A stretch of 64,000 nt of DNA, taken from positions 1,240,001 through 1,304,000 of the forward strand of contig NZ_CANMYE010000001.1 of NCBI RefSeq assembly GCF_947502065.1, read 5' to 3'. Below, one piece after another: positions 28,156 to 36,208 of the stretch; position 1 is the first letter of the stretch; the number at the start of each line of letters is the position of its first letter. The notes beneath the pieces were generated by a model. The model saw only the letters and a program-made list of their open reading frames with translations, searched no databases and was not told the origin of the DNA. A program made the position numbers and the translations under genes. This stretch comes from an uncultured Pseudoteredinibacter sp. GTDB taxonomy: Bacteria > Pseudomonadota > Gammaproteobacteria > Pseudomonadales > Cellvibrionaceae.

Positions 28156-30438
28156 ATGCAATTGACTGATAATAACGTATTAAAAGAAAAACAAATCCAT
28201 AGTCCCGAACGTATTACATACCTACGCGTACACAATGCCTCTTGCGCCAGCTGCGTAAACAAAATTGAGGGTGCGCTAAAAGGTGTTGATGGCGTTCAAG
28301 AAGCGACGATGAATCTTGCGCAAAGCACGGTATCAGTCACGGGAGGTGCTCCTGTCGATAACTTAATCAATGCCATTAAGTCTGTCGGATATAACGCGGA
28401 AGGTATTACGGATACGTCAGACCAGAGTGTGCTTGATGAAAAAGAAAAAGCAGATGAGGCCTACTACCAACGCTTAATGCGAGAGATGTGGATTGCATTG
28501 TCGCTCGGTGTGCCCTTGATGATTTACAGCCTGGTTATCGGTGAAATGACCGTGACCACAACGACAGAGCGAGTGGTGTGGTTAACCATTGGTCTACTGA
28601 CATTTGGTGTGATGTTTTTCGCGGGCAAGCATTTCTATGTGGGGGCCTGGAAGTCCTTTATCAATCACAGCGCCAATATGGATACTCTCATTGCCCTGGG
28701 TACAGGTACTGCCTGGATCTATTCCATGTTTGTTGTGTTCTTCCCATCTCTGGTACCAGAGATGGCTAGACACGTTTATTTCGAAGCTACGGCTATGATT
28801 ATTGGCTTGATTAACCTTGGCCTCGCACTTGAAATCAAGGCGCGTGGCAGAACATCGGAAGCGATCAAACGCTTGATTGGCTTACAGCCCAAAACAGCAA
28901 GAGTGGTCCGCAACGGAGAAGATGTTGACATCGCCATTGAGGATGTCCAACTCGGTGATCTCGTAAGAGTTCGTCCTGGTGAAAAAATATCGGTTGATGG
29001 CGTTGTTTTAGAAGGTCAGACAGCAGTGGATGAATCCATGCTGACCGGAGAACCTATGCCGGTTGAAAAGGCGATAGGGGACGAGGTAGTCGCTGGTACT
29101 GTCAATAAAAGCGGCTCGATCTTATTTAGAGCCACCCGTGTCGGAAAAGATACCGCGCTTGCTCAGATTATAGAAATGGTCAAGCGAGCACAAAATTCCA
29201 AGCCGCCAATTGGTCGCTTGGCTGATCTGATTTCGGCGTATTTTGTGCCTATCGTCATGATCATTGCCGTTGTCAGCGCGCTTGCTTGGCTGAATTTTGG
29301 CCCTGATCCTCGTATTGCTTTCGCAATCGTGTCAGCTACCACAGTACTCATTATCGCCTGCCCCTGTGCGTTAGGATTGGCAACCCCCATGTCTGTGATG
29401 GTCGGTGTTGGCAAGGCCGCTGAAGCCGGTGTGCTGATTCGTAACGGTGAAGCGCTACAAACTGCCTCAAAGATAACTGCGATGGTGTTAGACAAAACAG
29501 GAACTATCACCTTAGGGCAACCGGCTGTCACAGACATAATACTCGCCAACGAAAATAACAAAAGTAGTGTCCTGCGTTTAGCTGCCAGCCTAGAGGCCGG
29601 TTCGGAGCACCCCTTAGCCCTATCGATCATTGAGTCCGCAAAAGAACGCGGTCTTGATTTTGGCACTGTTGAACAATTTCGAGCGATTGCCGGACATGGT
29701 GTTGAGGGAATCGTTGAGGGTCAGTCACTTTTGTTTGGCAATGAAAGACTGATGCAGGAAAAAGGGATCGATATCGACGCGTATGTCGAAAAAGCGCAAG
29801 AGATGGCCGCTCAAGCGCAGACACCTATGTACTTTGCTGTTGATGGAAAACTCGCTGCCATTATCGCCGTTTCCGACCCTATAAAGAGCGATTCTATCGA
29901 GGCCATAAAACGTCTGCAGAAAAATGGTGTGCGTGTCGTCATGCTGACTGGTGACAATCGCGCTACAGCGCAAGCCGTCGCGAAAAAAGTAGGCATAACC
30001 GAGTATTTTGCCGAAGTCCTTCCTGATCAAAAGTCTGACAAGATCGCGGAACTGCAGGGGCAGGGTGAAATAGTAGGCATGACCGGTGACGGTATTAACG
30101 ACGCGCCCGCTCTGGCCTTGGCGAATGTGGGATTTGCTATTGGTACAGGGACAGATGTCGCCATTGAAAGTGCTGACATTACACTGATGCGAGGCTCGCT
30201 GCACGGTTTGGCCGATGCCATTGCTGTGAGTAAGGCAACACTCAGCAATATCAAACAAAATCTTTTGGGTGCTTTTATCTACAACGTTGCGGGTGTGCCC
30301 GTTGCAGCGGGCTTGTTGTATCCATTTTTGGGGCTGTTACTTAGCCCGGTCATTGCTGGTGCTGCAATGGCGTTTTCGTCGCTGACGGTGGTGACTAACG
30401 CAAATCGCCTCCGCTTGTTTAACGCAAAGAATCATTAG
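28156..30438 (+). CDS. copA: CopA Cu(I)-exporting P1B-type ATPase
   Basis: A 760-residue inner-membrane ATPase that pumps cytosolic Cu(I) into the periplasm. The ATG at 28156 follows AGGAG by 12 bases. One N-terminal heavy-metal domain with [12 protein letters not shown] (about residues 25-36), then TGEP actuator motif (about 297), [10 protein letters not shown] in the metal-transporting helix (about 401), the phosphorylation motif DKTGTIT (about 446) and [11 protein letters not shown] (about 644). The length and single metal domain are normal. It heads a run of tightly spaced genes. Confidence 0.93.
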   Translation: MQLTDNNVLKEKQIHSPERITYLRVHNASCASCVNKIEGALKGVDGVQEATMNLAQSTVSVTGGAPVDNLINAIKSVGYNAEGITDTSDQSVLDEKEKADEAYYQRLMREMWIALSLGVPLMIYSLVIGEMTVTTTTERVVWLTIGLLTFGVMFFAGKHFYVGAWKSFINHSANMDTLIALGTGTAWIYSMFVVFFPSLVPEMARHVYFEATAMIIGLINLGLALEIKARGRTSEAIKRLIGLQPKTARVVRNGEDVDIAIEDVQLGDLVRVRPGEKISVDGVVLEGQTAVDESMLTGEPMPVEKAIGDEVVAGTVNKSGSILFRATRVGKDTALAQIIEMVKRAQNSKPPIGRLADLISAYFVPIVMIIAVVSALAWLNFGPDPRIAFAIVSATTVLIIACPCALGLATPMSVMVGVGKAAEAGVLIRNGEALQTASKITAMVLDKTGTITLGQPAVTDIILANENNKSSVLRLAASLEAGSEHPLALSIIESAKERGLDFGTVEQFRAIAGHGVEGIVEGQSLLFGNERLMQEKGIDIDAYVEKAQEMAAQAQTPMYFAVDGKLAAIIAVSDPIKSDSIEAIKRLQKNGVRVVMLTGDNRATAQAVAKKVGITEYFAEVLPDQKSDKIAELQGQGEIVGMTGDGINDAPALALANVGFAIGTGTDVAIESADITLMRGSLHGLADAIAVSKATLSNIKQNLLGAFIYNVAGVPVAAGLLYPFLGLLLSPVIAGAAMAFSSLTVVTNANRLRLFNAKNH

Positions 30439-30450
30439 GGAGATGCCGAC

Positions 30451-30816
30451 ATGATGATCATAAATTTACTCGGTGTGGCGCTCATCGTCATGATTGTTTG
30501 GTGGTTTTGGCTTTACAAACCACAGGTCGTTTCTGCTGACAATAACACAGTGACAATCGTTGTGGATAACGGCACTTATGAGCCTTCGAGAATTCAACTG
30601 GCAGCAAGCCAGGACACGACCTTGCGATTCGTGCGCAAAGACGCATCCCCATGTGCAGCAACTGTGGTTTTTTCAGATATCGACATCAGCGAGGAGTTAC
30701 CTTTAAACAAACCCAAAGATATCAGCCTTCCACCTTTGCCCTCAGGGGAATATCTATTCAGCTGTCAGATGCAGATGTACCGAGGCACGCTGATTGTGAA
30801 CAGGAACGGAGAGTAA
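30451..30816 (+). CDS. Membrane-anchored cupredoxin-like protein
   Basis: A 121-residue protein: an N-terminal helix (about 4-22, LLGVALIVMIVWWFWLY) holds a single beta-barrel domain in the periplasm. The barrel has TVTIVVDNGTYEPSRIQL and ends SGEYLFSCQMQMYRG. Likely copper ligands are Cys in SPCAATVVF and the Cys/Met of FSCQMQM; the canonical His is missing, so the site would be unusual. GGGAG precedes the start. It may accept copper from the ATPase upstream. Confidence 0.75.
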   Translation: MMIINLLGVALIVMIVWWFWLYKPQVVSADNNTVTIVVDNGTYEPSRIQLAASQDTTLRFVRKDASPCAATVVFSDIDISEELPLNKPKDISLPPLPSGEYLFSCQMQMYRGTLIVNRNGE

Positions 30817-30820
30817 CGAC

Positions 30821-31117
30821 ATGAAACAAAAGCAGTCTTTCTGGTTTAGCTCCAATGGTTTAGCAGCACTGATACTTATTGGCGCCGTTAGTTATTTCCT
30901 ACTGATGGAACACCGCGAGCATCTGTTTCAGGCTTTGCCGTTCCTGATTTTATTGCTTTGCCCACTTATGCACATCTTTATGCATGGGGGACATGGTCAT
31001 GGTGGCCATGGGGAGCATGGGGGTAACGACGATAAGAGTAGGGATGGTGATCCGGGTTATCAAAAAGGCTACGAAGATGGCCTTCGCGATCGAAAAGAAC
31101 ACCAGAATAAATCATAG
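30821..31117 (+). CDS. DUF2933 small membrane protein with His/Gly-rich segment
   Basis: A 98-residue protein: one or two helices (about 10-28 and 38-55), ending LLCPLMHIFMHG, then a low-complexity HGHGGHGEHGG stretch and a charged tail containing YQKGYEDGLRDR. The pattern fits DUF2933, a family found with copper ATPases. The His repeats likely bind metal. GGAGAG precedes the start, 4 bases after the cupredoxin gene. Confidence 0.8.
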   Translation: MKQKQSFWFSSNGLAALILIGAVSYFLLMEHREHLFQALPFLILLLCPLMHIFMHGGHGHGGHGEHGGNDDKSRDGDPGYQKGYEDGLRDRKEHQNKS

Positions 31118-31138
31118 ATATTATTGAGGAACAGTGTC

Positions 31139-31795
31139 ATGCAAGAGCATGAAGCTTATGGATTGTGGGTTCTAGTGATTCTGAACTCGGCAATATTTAT
31201 TTTCTTCGCTTTTAGTTTTACAAAACCAAAAACGAAGCGCGACTGGCGGAGCTTAGGGGCGTTTTCCGCTTTTATTGTCGCCTTGTTCACCGAAATGTAC
31301 GGCTTCCCTCTCACTATTTACTTTCTCTCTGGATGGCTCTCGGAAAATTATCCCGGCGTTAATTTTTTGGACCATGAGAACGGTCACTTGTTACATACGA
31401 TTTTCGGTTTTGAGGGTAATGCACATTTTGACCCACTGCACATTGCCAGTAATGTGCTCATTGTGTTGGGATTCTTCTTGTTGGCGTCGGCATGGGGCGT
31501 ATTACACAAGGCGCAGCAGTCTGGCGTGCTGGCAACGACAGGGTGGTATGCCCGCATGCGGCATCCTCAATACGTTGCTTTTGTTCTAATCATGTTTGGA
31601 TTTTTGCTGCAATGGCCAACCATTCCCACCCTGGTCATGTTTCCCATTTTGCTGGTGGTATATCTTCGCCTTTCAAAGTCGGAGGAACGTCAGGCCATCG
31701 AGCAGTTTGGTGATCAGTACATTGAATACAAAAATACCACGCCAGCGTTTATACCCAAGCTGGGATCAATTCAAAAGGGGGACCTATATGAGTAA
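31139..31795 (+). CDS. Isoprenylcysteine carboxyl methyltransferase-family membrane protein
   Basis: A 218-residue polytopic protein with about five helices. The ATG at 31139 is chosen because TGAGGA lies 8 bases upstream. The C-terminal half carries WYARMRHPQYVAFVLIM, the RHPxY motif of the ICMT/PEMT methyltransferase group that binds SAM, then a final acidic/basic segment (SEERQAIEQFGDQYIEY). Members are common in metal-resistance loci with unknown substrate. The next gene begins inside its last 8 bases. Confidence 0.78.
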   Translation: MQEHEAYGLWVLVILNSAIFIFFAFSFTKPKTKRDWRSLGAFSAFIVALFTEMYGFPLTIYFLSGWLSENYPGVNFLDHENGHLLHTIFGFEGNAHFDPLHIASNVLIVLGFFLLASAWGVLHKAQQSGVLATTGWYARMRHPQYVAFVLIMFGFLLQWPTIPTLVMFPILLVVYLRLSKSEERQAIEQFGDQYIEYKNTTPAFIPKLGSIQKGDLYE

Positions 31796-32147
31796 TGAAC
31801 AGCAACACAAACCAGGCGTCAACGAGAATTCACTCATGGTGCGAAATCTGAAATTGGAGGGGGACGTTCGGGATAACCAACAGATGATTGTTGAAGAAAT
31901 TGAACAACTTTTGGGGGTAGATGCAGTCGCGATAGATGCTTCAGAAAATTTACTCAAGGTAGCCTATGACGCAACTAAAAGGCAGTTAGATGAGATCGAA
32001 GAGATAGTCAGGAAGTACGAATGCGATATCGCTGACGATTGGTGGACGCATATTAAAGAAGGTTATTACAAATTTGTCGATCAAAACGTAAAAGATAATG
32101 CAAACCATGAAGCCTGGAGCTGTCATAAAAGGCCGTCCGGAAAATAG
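31788..32147 (+). CDS. Heavy-metal-associated-like protein without the CxxC motif
   Basis: A 119-residue protein, GGGGG upstream. Residues ~17-80 follow the beta-alpha-beta-beta-alpha-beta order of HMA domains (MVRNLKLEGDV, IEQLLGVDAVAIDA, LLKVAYDATKRQLDEIEEIV), but the metal-binding GMxCxxC segment is replaced by LEGDVRD with no Cys. A Cys remains at KYECDIAD and another at SWSCHKR. It probably has lost metal-chaperone function or uses other ligands. Coupled by 8-base overlap to the upstream methyltransferase-like gene. Confidence 0.65.
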   Translation: MSNEQQHKPGVNENSLMVRNLKLEGDVRDNQQMIVEEIEQLLGVDAVAIDASENLLKVAYDATKRQLDEIEEIVRKYECDIADDWWTHIKEGYYKFVDQNVKDNANHEAWSCHKRPSGK

Positions 32148-32174
32148 CTAAAGGTTCACTGAGGGGAACGCTTT

Positions 32175-33413
32175 ATGAAAATACAAAAATTAATAGCAAG
32201 TATTGGGCTTGTCATCGCTACGTCTAATTTCTCAGGGGCGGTATTTGCTGATACGACTGAAGAGCTAGCGAATCGGCTAGAGAAAATGCAGCAGGAAATG
32301 AATCAGCTCAGGCAGCAGCTTAGAGAGCGTGCAACAAAGAAAGAGGTGCAGAATATTCGTAAGGATGTAGCGTCCGCTGGCGAATGGTTACAGCCTGATA
32401 CCCTAGTCCATATGGCTGGCTATGCTGACGTTGGGTTTGTCGATTCGGAATCTTCCGATGGCAGTTTTAATGTTGGTACCTTCGCTCCTATTTTTCATTT
32501 TCAGTACCGTGATTTAGTGATGCTGGAATCTGAATTGGAGTTTGAAGTAGGAGATGATGGCGAGACTGAAGTTAATCTCGAATACCTGAGTATCGACTGG
32601 TTTATCAATGACTATATGGTTTTGGTGGGCGGTAAGTTCCTAAGCCCTATCGGTCAATTTAGACAAAATATTCATCCCTCCTGGATTAATAAGCTGCCCT
32701 CAGCCCCCCCAGGGTTTGGCCATGATGGCGCGGCTCCGATTTCGGATGTGGGGTTCCAGTTGAGAGGTGGATTTCCTATAGGAGCCGTTAGAACTAACTA
32801 TGCCGTTTATATCAGCAACGGACCTGAATTGATTGCGGAATTCGAGGACGGGGAATATGAACTCGACGGCGTTGAGGCCGAAGGCTTTGGAGCTGACGGT
32901 GACGGAGAGAAAGTTGTGGGGGGGCGTTTTGGGTTTATCCCCTTCGCAGGTTTTGAGCTGGGTTTATCCGCAGCCAGTGGTAAGGCAACGGTGACGTCGA
33001 TTGAAGGTGGCGATAATAGCCTGCTCAATAATGAGGGTGCGCGCGACTACGATGTCATAGGCGCAGATTTTAGCTGGCAATACAAGACCTTTAACCTACG
33101 CGGTGAATATGTCGAGACTGAAGTCGGTGAAGATGTCGGAAACGGAACCGCGGCCTCTGAAGGCGCTACGTGGGAAACTTGGTATACCCAAGGATCCTAC
33201 CGATTTGCCCAGTCCCAATGGGAATTGGTTGCCCGCTATAGCGATTTCGATTCCCCCCATAACAGTCAGGATCAAAAACAGTGGGCCATCGGTACCAATT
33301 ACCTCTTTACCAATAACTTTATCGGCAAATTCAGCTACGAATTCAACGATGGGCAAGAGGGGAGTGAGGCTGATCAGGATCGATTTCTATTTCAAATGAC
33401 TTACGGGTTTTAG
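32175..33413 (+). CDS. Outer membrane porin with N-terminal coiled coil
   Basis: A 412-residue protein with GAGGGG before the ATG. Signal peptide ending AVFA, then a short coiled coil (ELANRLEKMQQEMNQLRQQL, about 28-47) as in OprO/P-type and Gram-negative porins that tether to peptidoglycan, then a beta-barrel rich in acidic loops (EFEDGEYELDGVEAEG) and a terminal Phe (QMTYGF). Substrate unknown. Placed between the ATPase group and a dihaem cytochrome, it may be in the same transcript. Confidence 0.78.
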   Translation: MKIQKLIASIGLVIATSNFSGAVFADTTEELANRLEKMQQEMNQLRQQLRERATKKEVQNIRKDVASAGEWLQPDTLVHMAGYADVGFVDSESSDGSFNVGTFAPIFHFQYRDLVMLESELEFEVGDDGETEVNLEYLSIDWFINDYMVLVGGKFLSPIGQFRQNIHPSWINKLPSAPPGFGHDGAAPISDVGFQLRGGFPIGAVRTNYAVYISNGPELIAEFEDGEYELDGVEAEGFGADGDGEKVVGGRFGFIPFAGFELGLSAASGKATVTSIEGGDNSLLNNEGARDYDVIGADFSWQYKTFNLRGEYVETEVGEDVGNGTAASEGATWETWYTQGSYRFAQSQWELVARYSDFDSPHNSQDQKQWAIGTNYLFTNNFIGKFSYEFNDGQEGSEADQDRFLFQMTYGF

Positions 33414-33425
33414 TAGGGGAGAGCT

Positions 33426-34061
33426 ATGATGATTACATTAATTATGAAAAACCTGAGTAGCGGTGGCAAGAGTGCCACCCTGTTGTTGGTGATGTTACTC
33501 GCAACACCTTCATTGTATGCATTTGATTATCCAGAAACGGGGGATTTCGCTAAGGGGAGTAAAGCGTGGAGTGAAAATTGCGTTCGCTGCCACAATATGC
33601 GTAGTCCTTCTGACCTGCGTGATGATCAGTGGGTTACGACCTTATTCCACATGAGAGTGCGAGCAGGCCTTACAGGCCAGGAGACCCGTGACATTCTGAC
33701 ATTTTTACAAAATTCAAATGCCAAAATAGAACGCACCAAACTAGTGAAGGCTTCAGTCACTACAAGCCAATCAACCACTACGAGCCAATCCACCAATATT
33801 TCTGGCAAACAGATATATGAAGGCAACTGTCAGGCATGCCACGGTGTAAACGGTAAAGGCACACTGCCGGGCGTGCCTGACTTGACGGATAAGAATGGTC
33901 GATTCTCAAAAAATGAGAGCGAGTTATTGAACAACATCATCAGCGGTATTCAAAGTCCTGGCAGCCCAATGCCTATGCCACCAAAAGGAGGGAATAGTAA
34001 ATTGTCAGGGGATGAACTTGGTGCCGCATTGAAATATATGAAAGCAACATTCTATAAATAA
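33426..34061 (+). CDS. Periplasmic dihaem cytochrome c
   Basis: A 211-residue protein with GGGGAGAG before the start. Signal peptide ending SLYA. Haem motif CVRCH near residue 56 and CQACH near 137; the second domain has typical cytochrome c features (GVNGKGTLPGVPDL and PMPMPPKGG with the Met ligand). The two are joined by a low-complexity Thr/Ser/Gln linker (TTSQSTTTSQSTN). It may deliver electrons in the periplasm, possibly linked with the redox genes at 36209-39712. Confidence 0.88.
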   Translation: MMITLIMKNLSSGGKSATLLLVMLLATPSLYAFDYPETGDFAKGSKAWSENCVRCHNMRSPSDLRDDQWVTTLFHMRVRAGLTGQETRDILTFLQNSNAKIERTKLVKASVTTSQSTTTSQSTNISGKQIYEGNCQACHGVNGKGTLPGVPDLTDKNGRFSKNESELLNNIISGIQSPGSPMPMPPKGGNSKLSGDELGAALKYMKATFYK

Positions 34062-34109
34062 CGAACAGCGTTATATGTCCATTGATTTTTTACAACACTA
34101 GAAGGAAGC

Positions 34110-34466
34110 ATGAAAATGTCAAATAAAATGGTAAGAGCATTTTTCCTGGTAATTTTTGTAGGTAGCCTGACAGCTTGCGGAACTACTCAGTTGTATCACG
34201 AATACCTTGCGCGAGGTCAGGTAGTTGGTGTGGATAGCAATGAAGTTGTTGTCTGTATTGGCAGCAGTGATGGTGCGAAAGTTGGGCAGGGTTTGCAGGT
34301 TTATCGCTACATTTGGGAAGGGGCGGAGGAAGAAGGTAATGATGACTATAGAAAAGAGTTCGTCGGAAACGTGGAAATCACAACTATCGTTAATGAACAT
34401 TTTGCGCGGGCGAAAGTATCAGCTGGTGATGTGCGGAAACATGACATGGTAGAACTTAAAAAATAG
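34110..34466 (+). CDS. Small lipoprotein of unknown function
   Basis: A 118-residue protein with GAAGGA upstream and a lipobox (GSLTAC). The mature domain is beta-rich, with VVGVDSNEVVVCIG, GAKVGQGLQVYRY and FVGNVEITTIVNEHFARAKV, an SH3-like pattern reminiscent of FlgT C-terminal domains. It lies in the rightward series after the dihaem cytochrome with a 48-base gap. I cannot assign a role. Confidence 0.7.
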   Translation: MKMSNKMVRAFFLVIFVGSLTACGTTQLYHEYLARGQVVGVDSNEVVVCIGSSDGAKVGQGLQVYRYIWEGAEEEGNDDYRKEFVGNVEITTIVNEHFARAKVSAGDVRKHDMVELKK

Positions 34467-34669
34467 TGATAGCTATAGAACTAGCGATATTTATTAGATA
34501 AGTCCTGGATAAACTACTTCAGTCTAAGATTGCCATTCATTAATTTCGCTGTAATGCATTGGTAGTAAAAGATCGAAGTTGCGATCCCTAATGGCTCTCG
34601 ATAAGTTTTCTAAATATTAAAAAAGCATTACATCATGGCGCGCTTTAAATGTAACGAAAGGACATCTTT
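34467..34669. other. Intergenic stretch
   Basis: About 200 bp of AT-rich sequence. It probably carries the promoter for the gene at 34670, but no motif stands out. Confidence 0.35.
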
Positions 34670-35113
34670 ATGAAAAACTTCAGAAAACATGCCTTTATTG
34701 CAATGTTATTTATCACCCCTTTGGCTGATGCTCACAAAAGTCAGAACACAATACTAGATTGCAAGGCAGTACATTCAATGGGCGGCAAAAAGATTGAGAT
34801 GATGCAAAGTCATATTTCTGAGATGGAGCAGCTTCTTGAGCTTGCTAGGCAAGAGGGAGATCTGAGAAAACGTCAAGAAATGTTACGGGATCATGCAGTG
34901 AGTATGGGGGAGGTGGTGAAAGTGATCGGGAAGGAAATGGATAACACGGGAGGGTGCCAAGGTAAAAAAATGTTGGATGCTAAAAATATAAGCGCGGCGA
35001 GAAAGATGGAAGCGATGAAAAAACGGATGGCTATGATGGAAAAAATAATGAGGCAAATGATGCGCCATACGACTGAGGAAGCAAAAAAACATGGTCACAT
35101 GAATATGAATTAA
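34670..35113 (+). CDS. Periplasmic Met-rich helical protein
   Basis: A 147-residue protein with GAAAGGA upstream. Signal peptide ending PLADA-H, then amphipathic helices rich in Met, Lys and Glu, with a terminal cluster (MKKRMAMMEKIMRQMMRH and HGHMNMN). Two Cys (DCKAVH, GGCQGKK) may form a disulphide. The Met/His content suggests Cu(I) binding as in Met-rich periplasmic buffers. No family name recognised. Confidence 0.72.
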   Translation: MKNFRKHAFIAMLFITPLADAHKSQNTILDCKAVHSMGGKKIEMMQSHISEMEQLLELARQEGDLRKRQEMLRDHAVSMGEVVKVIGKEMDNTGGCQGKKMLDAKNISAARKMEAMKKRMAMMEKIMRQMMRHTTEEAKKHGHMNMN

Positions 35114-35190
35114 TGTAGTCAAAAAGCACTGCCCCCTCCTTATAAGTTGTAGAGGCGGTAGCTAGGTTACCCGCAGTGCAGTAGCCTTAT

Positions 35191-35224
35191 TGCCTTTGGC
35201 ATTGATCATGAAATGCCAAAGGCA
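35191..35224. terminator. Perfect 12-bp hairpin between two Met-rich genes
   Basis: TGCCTTTGGCAT (35191-35202) pairs exactly with ATGCCAAAGGCA (35213-35224) around a 10-base loop. No T-run follows, so it could be a transcript-stabilising or attenuating structure rather than a true terminator. Confidence 0.5.
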
Positions 35225-35277
35225 GGTCGAGCTTAATCTATTCGGAATGTTTGATACACATGAAAGGCGTGCGTCAT

Positions 35278-36186
35278 ATGAAAAACTTACTTAAATCAAT
35301 TGTCAGTGAACGAGGTCGTTCGTCACTGCTTATTCTTTCGGCCACCCTGCTGTCCGCTTGTTCGACCAATGCACAGCCTGCTGATGAAAAGGAAAGAGGC
35401 CCCGTACCTGAAAGTACTCAAGGAGTTGAAGACAACTCTGCCAGTGATTTCTCCAAGATACAGCGTGCGCTGGACCAAATAAACGGTAATTCAAAACTGG
35501 CAGTCTCATACGCCTCCTCAAAAACAACATCCATCGATAGGCAACTAGCAGGGGAAAGTTCAACGGCTTTGCAAGAAAATCCCAGCATGCAATCCTCTAA
35601 GAAGATTAACATGGGTAACGGAATGGGCATGAATATGGGTAAAAGCATGGGCATGGGTAAAGGCATGAAAATGGATATGTCTGCGCCTATGTCTATGCAA
35701 GGTATGCAGAAAGATAAAATGATGATGGGTAAGTGTAAGGGCATGATGTGCAAAATGGGCATGAAAAACATGTCCATGATGGGACAACCACCTAAAGATC
35801 AGGCACCTGGAACCACCAACACTGAAACTAGCCTTCCTGGCTACGTTAATGTGCCTCATCTCTACCACATTGGTGAAAGCGAGTTTTTTTTAGATCACTC
35901 TGCGCATCTTGACTTAACGCAAAATCAAATTGATCAACTTAAAGCCATTCAATCGCAATGGCAAAGCCAGCAAAACACCATAATTTCAGAGCGAGATTCC
36001 CACGAACAACGCCTGTGGGAATTTACCGCGATGGGTCAACCTGATTATAAGGCGATTCAAGAAACCGTCATGGCAATTGAATCGATAAATTCAAAGCTCC
36101 GCTTGATTTTCATAAAGCAGGTCGGACAGGCGGTAACGGTTTTAACCGCTCAACAAGTATCCAAGCTCACCGACACAAAGCTTTGA
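35278..36186 (+). CDS. Met-rich lipoprotein with C-terminal LTxxQ (CpxP/Spy-like) helices
   Basis: A 302-residue protein from ATG 35278 (AAAGG ten bases upstream). Lipobox LLSAC. Residues ~110-170 hold repeated MG/MGK/MGM units (NMGNGMGMNMGKSMGMGKG and KMMMGKCKGMMCKMGM), a dense Cu(I)-binding candidate. The C-terminal part (about 190-300) is helical with LDLTQNQIDQLKAIQSQW, the LTxxQ motif of the CpxP/Spy/CnrR group of periplasmic metal-stress proteins. The fusion of Met-rich region and Spy-like fold suggests copper sequestration or chaperoning. It is 22 bases upstream of the reductase gene. Confidence 0.78.
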   Translation: MKNLLKSIVSERGRSSLLILSATLLSACSTNAQPADEKERGPVPESTQGVEDNSASDFSKIQRALDQINGNSKLAVSYASSKTTSIDRQLAGESSTALQENPSMQSSKKINMGNGMGMNMGKSMGMGKGMKMDMSAPMSMQGMQKDKMMMGKCKGMMCKMGMKNMSMMGQPPKDQAPGTTNTETSLPGYVNVPHLYHIGESEFFLDHSAHLDLTQNQIDQLKAIQSQWQSQQNTIISERDSHEQRLWEFTAMGQPDYKAIQETVMAIESINSKLRLIFIKQVGQAVTVLTAQQVSKLTDTKL

Positions 36187-36208
36187 ACAATCTTAAGGGA
36201 ACACAGTG

